From positions 92,794,661 to 92,858,660 of the forward strand of contig NC_080670.1 in the NCBI RefSeq assembly GCF_030247195.1: 64,000 bases of DNA, written 5' to 3'. The notes below the pieces were generated by a model. It was given only the letters and a program-made list of their open reading frames with translations. It was not told where the DNA came from and ran no database searches. Shown in pieces: positions 60,100 to 64,000 of this stretch. Numbering within the stretch: position 1 is the first letter of the stretch; each line of letters starts with the position of its first letter. The DNA comes from Topomyia yanbarensis (lineage: Eukaryota; Arthropoda; Insecta; Diptera; Culicidae). The position numbers were made by a program, and so were the translations under genes.

Positions 60100-60656
60100 T
60101 CTTTATACATGTTTGCCTAAAAGGAAGAACATTTGAAAGCGTCGACTCGACTCGTGACTTTGGAGTGCTCTTCGATAGGAAGTTAAGCTTTTCGTACCAT
60201 ATCAACGCGACAACTGCTAAGGCTTTTGGAATGCTGGGTTTCTCAAAGGGAAACACGGCGGACTTCGATGATTTCTAGGCACTAAAAGTACTTTACTGTG
60301 CCCCGATCAGATGTGTTCTGGAGTATGCTGTGGAGGTGTCCATCATGCCGTTCAAAGTGACCGACTAGAACATATACAAAGATGTTTTGTGCGATTCGCT
60401 TTCAGGAAACCGATCTTCTCTCGGGCGTTAATTTGTCTGTGCCTCTTCGTGTTATTCGTAACCCCACTCTGTTGTGGATCACTAGACATATGGACAAAAT
60501 AATCCACTGAAAAAATGTTGCCGCAGATTTAACGAACCTTCTTCTGTATTTGATTTTAACATTTCCAAGCATCAACATAAGTTATTAATGAGAAATATAT
60601 AGTTTTAAAAGGTGCCTGTACGGTGCGTACCGAAGATAAGAAATAAATAAATAAAA
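60100..60656 (+). pseudogene. LINE 3' fragment (RT C-terminus and tail)
   Basis: Plus-strand frame with DFGVLFDRKLSFSYHINATT and KAFGMLGF, a TAG at about 60276, then VLEYAVEV. A frame change leads to RLEHIQRCFVRFA. This is the region after RT in Jockey/CR1-group elements. A 3' UTR and a (AAAT)n tail (60640-60656) follow. 5'-truncated. Confidence 0.78.
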
Positions 60657-60905
60657 CTAAAATTACAAAATATTGTTGCCCTTAGATCAAAAATGTTTTT
60701 GCGAATTAGAAACAGAACTGCAATAAGAATTGTTTTGATTCTTTTCTTTTTACATATCGCTATGAGAACAAGTGGGATCATTCAGTTTGTCTTCACATCT
60801 CGCCCTGAGCAGAAGCTAAAAATCGTCCCTCACAAGTAAAACAGTCAATTCTACCTACAAGCCGATCGGTGTCTATCGCACAAGCAGTCCATATCATATC
60901 AGTGC
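60657..60905. other. No feature seen
   Basis: AT-rich spacer between the LINE tail and the inverted repeat. Confidence 0.4.
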
Positions 60906-62607
60906 ACAAACAATATGGGTCATTACATGCGAAGTGATCAAGGCACGTGTAATCGACCTCCACGGATTTGAACAAAATCTAGAGGAATTGTTCATCTAGG
61001 GCCAACATATAAAATCCCAAATTTTTGTGACAATTGAACCACCCCTCGGGTCATGGGAGCACCCCCCGTTTTGGCAAATAGCCAAAACCCTTGATTTTCT
61101 TTTGATCATATCTCCGGTTCTATTTACTCTAGAATCAAACAACAAGATGGCTTTTGAAGAAAATTGTTCAAGGAGTCTATAAGAAATATTATTTTTTGCC
61201 GACAGTGTTGCCAACTATACAATTTTTTCAGTTAAATATTAAAAGTTAATTTTTCTCTCAATATGTATATTTTAATTTTGAAAATTTTAATGCCATCGCG
61301 TTCCTCAGACATTTTTACATAAAAAAAACTTATCATCCCAATATAATATGAGCACATCCTGAGATACACCGTTTTGAAGAGAAAAAACCGCAATTTCCCA
61401 TATAATATCGCAAGCGCGCAACACTAAAAAACCAACTTGACATAATTTTTCGTGAAGTAGACGAGAAATGATGAAAAACTACGTATTTGGACTATGCTAT
61501 ATTTCACCCTAAGGAGGAAATTTGGTAAAAACCAAAATTTCTCACTAGGGTGAAAATTTGTTGGTAAAAACCAGTCTTTGTACAGGAGGGCACAAATCCT
61601 TATTTCATACTATGTTGCGTTTCGGCTTCGCCTCATCAGAAACCGACACTAACACATTGTCGGAATAGATTAGCGCCGGCTTTACGTAAATCCCTTAAAA
61701 CTAAAACACACTATGTGTTTCAATCAAACGACTGATCAAACGTGATGTCCCGTTCGAGCAGAAGTTCTGTTTATGCCGATGAGACACAAGTGAAGCCGAA
61801 ACTTGTCTTGGCTTAGCAGGCCTATGCGAAAGCACTATGCTATATTTCACCCTAAGGAGGAAAATTTGGTAAAAACCAAAATTTCTCACTAGGGTGAAAA
61901 TTTGTTGGTAAAAACCAGTCTTTGTACAGGAGGGCACAAATCCTTATTTCATACTATGTTGCGTTTCGGCTTCGCCTCATCAGAAACCGACACTAACACA
62001 TTGTCGGAACGGCTATCTGCTTCTAGCAGATCAGGGTCGATTTTTATGACAGTTTGAAGATTTTCTCAATTTTGGCCAATAAAAATGGATTTTTATATGA
62101 GAAAATCGCAGTTTTTCCCTTCAAAACGGTATATCTCAGGATGCGCTCATATTATATTGAGACGATAAGTGTTTTTTATGTAAAAATGTCTGAAGAACGC
62201 GATGGCATTAAAATTTTCAAAATTAAAATATACGTATTGAGAGAAAAATTAACTTTTAATATTTAACTGAAAAAATGCATAGTTGGCAACACTGTCGGCA
62301 AAAAATAATATTTTTATAGACTCCTTGAACAATTTTCTTCAAAAGCCATCTTGTGGTTTGATTCTAGAGTAAATAGACCCGGAGATATGATCAAAAGAAA
62401 ATCAAGGGTTTTGGCAATTTTCCAAAACGGGGGGTGCTCCCATGACCCGAGGGGTGGTTCAAATTGACACAAAAATTTGGGATTTTATATGTTGGCCCTA
62501 GATGAACAATTCCTCCAAATTTTGTTCAAATCCGTGAAGGTCGATTTCAAGTTTGCATCTTTTTTTGATCACTTCGCGTGGAATGACCCATATTGTATTG
62601 TTTCCCC
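60906..62607. mobile_element. Large inverted repeat with ~500-bp arms
   Basis: The left arm (60906-61404) and right arm (62095-62607) are complementary with moderate divergence. Shared landmarks are AACAATATGGGTCATT, GAACCACCCCTCGGGTCATG and GACAGTGTTGCCAACTAT. The spacer (61405-62094) holds two direct copies of a 175-bp repeat. Probably a foldback-type element. No target duplication or transposase was identified. Confidence 0.75.
61491..62009 (+). repeat. Two direct 175-bp repeats in the hairpin spacer
   Basis: Copies at 61491-61665 and 61834-62009 share ACTATGCTATATTTCACCCT through AACACATTGTCGGAA with a single-base length difference. Each contains a short inverted pair, TTGGTAAAAACCAAAATTTC. 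Confidence 0.9.
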
Positions 62608-62654
62608 CGGCTACGGAGTGAAATGAGTTTGCCAAATGAAACAAAAGTGCCCGT

Positions 62655-63621
62655 GCTCCCATAGGATAACACGATTTCGATCAACTTTAATAAAACTCGT
62701 GTTAGACCCACAGTTCAGGAAGTGGAGCAATTAGTTAAAGTTATAATGGAGCTTAATCTCGCTGAAGTTACGTACATTCAGCTACATCACGTTAAAAACT
62801 GTGTTTTGATCACGTTCAGAAGTTTAGCATAGGCAGAAAACTTCATTGAAAAGAACAACATGCAACACGAAGGCGAGTTTAATAACACCAAAATCAAGAT
62901 CCCGGTGCATATGGAACACGACATAGTGGACGTGCGTATCCATGATTTGGCCCCGCGCACAAAGAAAGATTACATCAAACAAATCAATTCGCAATATGGA
63001 GAAGTAGAATCTATTACGAATGACACCTGGAGAATTTTCTTCACCGGCATTCCCAACGGCGTTCGTATTACCAGGATGCGAGTGACTAAACCAATGCCTT
63101 CTTACATGACTATCGAATGCAAATCTCCGAAGGATGGAGTAACCTATAAGCAAGCAACACTAATCACATATCCCGGGTAGATACCAACATGCCAATTCTG
63201 TAACCATACAGCCCACTACGGGTAAACATGCGCCGAAGCAACTAGTCAAAACTCATCTACTACAGTCAACTTTAACAAGCAGCCCCCGACACCTTCAGTT
63301 AAACGAAAACAACGATCCAATTAACCAATAATGCAGGTACAACGACCACGACAACTGCTCCCAAACCAACGACTAGCATCACCAATAAAGAAGAAAATAC
63401 CGATGAAGACGGATTTACAACAGCGACCCGTAAGAACAAGAAACAAATAAGATCCTCTGATCGTGAACAGCAACAAAGCAGTACCGATGATGACACGGAC
63501 GGGAATGAGAACGCGAGAGAAGGCAGAATGTATGACCCCCAAGCGGCTTCACCGCCAAGGAAAAGGATCTCAACACGCAGCAGCAAGCTGCGTCAACAAG
63601 ATCTGGAAGACCGACATTCTT
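62655..63621 (+). pseudogene. LINE ORF1 (RNA-binding, CCHC), several stops
   Basis: RRM-like frame (VQEVEQLVKVIMEL, later VRIHDLAPRT and IFFTGIPNGVRITRMRV) with TAG at 62830-62832 and 63178-63180, and TAA inside the zinc knuckle (CQFCNHTAHYG-stop-TC). After a frame change the hydrophilic C-terminal tail is readable to a stop near 63621 (TTTTTTAPKPTTSITNKEE..., SPPRKRISTRSS). This resembles ORF1 of Jockey/R1-type LINEs, which coats element RNA. Not functional. Confidence 0.75.
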
Positions 63622-63730
63622 AGCATTCTATTTTTTTTAATTTTTACTTATTGTAAAAAATTGGAAGACCCACGGCTCAGTTGTGCTAACGCATTGAGCC
63701 GTTTTAAATAAATCTTCAGATTAAAAAAAA
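62655..63730 (+). mobile_element. ORF1-only LINE relic with poly-A tail
   Basis: ORF1 sequence runs to about 63621 and is followed by only about 100 bp of 3' UTR, ATAAAT and an A8 tail (63723-63730). Endonuclease and RT are absent. The left edge is approximate and no target duplication was found. Confidence 0.7.
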
Positions 63731-64000
63731 GTGGGACCATTTAATTCGGTAATATAAATCAATAACATATTTTCACGCGTATTTTCCTTTATATTGCAAC
63801 ACCATGGCTTGAACCCTGGAGTAAACGGTCCGTTGAACGAAAACAATGTTGAGGTAAAGCGAGCTCTTTTGGGAATGAAAAGGCAGTTAGCGACAAGCGA
63901 ACGATCACGATAGTCAGGCTCACCTATTATATCATTAAAAATATTATTAATTATGTTGAAATTATTAAAATTAAAATGAATTGTGCTAAACCAAAATATT
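63731..64000. other. No feature seen
   Basis: AT-rich flank to the end of the window. Confidence 0.4.

Noticed and set aside
63463..63711. 82-codon frame with an ATG at 63463
   Set aside because: Out of frame with the recognisable ORF1 C-terminal tail, which reads in another frame through the same bases.

Overview
This is a eukaryotic, insect-type stretch made almost entirely of transposable elements. I recognise no ordinary host gene. The mix of Ty3/gypsy elements primed by tRNA-Lys, Jockey/CR1-type and RNase-H-bearing I-type LINEs, hAT elements, many MITEs and dispersed GACC/CCGGGCC-type repeats with tetranucleotide tracts fits a large culicine mosquito genome, probably Aedes. That assignment is inference from repeat content, not from a host gene.

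Layout. 1-2424: interspersed repeats and unassigned AT-rich DNA. 2433-3571: a foldback element with an 8-bp target-site duplication (TSD). 3828-13340: a decayed hAT transposase gene whose 5' region is split by a full-length Ty3/gypsy retrotransposon (3944-10757). That element has matching 1013-bp LTRs, a CATT TSD, an open pol and a gag with one stop. 13962-18133: three MITEs and a ~142-bp GC-rich tandem repeat. 17786-20601: blocks of a ~178-bp satellite mixed with a ~340-bp repeat family and LINE tails.

20602-34980: a CR1-type LINE (minus strand) sits in the satellite and is itself split by an internally deleted gypsy-type element (20745-26209, minus, TSD ACTC). A 5192-bp segment starting at that element's primer site is then duplicated in tandem almost perfectly (24597-29788 and 29789-34980). 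34231-54021 is bounded by inverted ends and a 7-bp repeat, and looks like a foldback-type transposon inserted in the same satellite. Inside it are a plus-strand LTR, an ORF1-only LINE relative (35195-36330), a 6.1-kb I-type LINE (37635-43734), a 412/mdg1-like integrase relic (49590-50640) and a 1.5-kb 19-bp minisatellite (51498-52975).

54022-64000: more satellite split by a hAT-like element (54873-56915, TSD GCCTTGGG), a hAT-like element nested in a MITE (58220-60058), a LINE 3' fragment, a 1.7-kb inverted repeat (60906-62607) and a second ORF1-only LINE relic (62655-63730).

No gene network operates here. What can be read is the order of insertions, often with recoverable target sites. The 3944-10757 element looks youngest: its LTRs show no difference that I saw, pol is intact, and it has a textbook-looking -1 frameshift signal. 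Boundaries given as satellite or repeat edges are approximate to about 10-20 bp. Everything was read by eye, without database searches.
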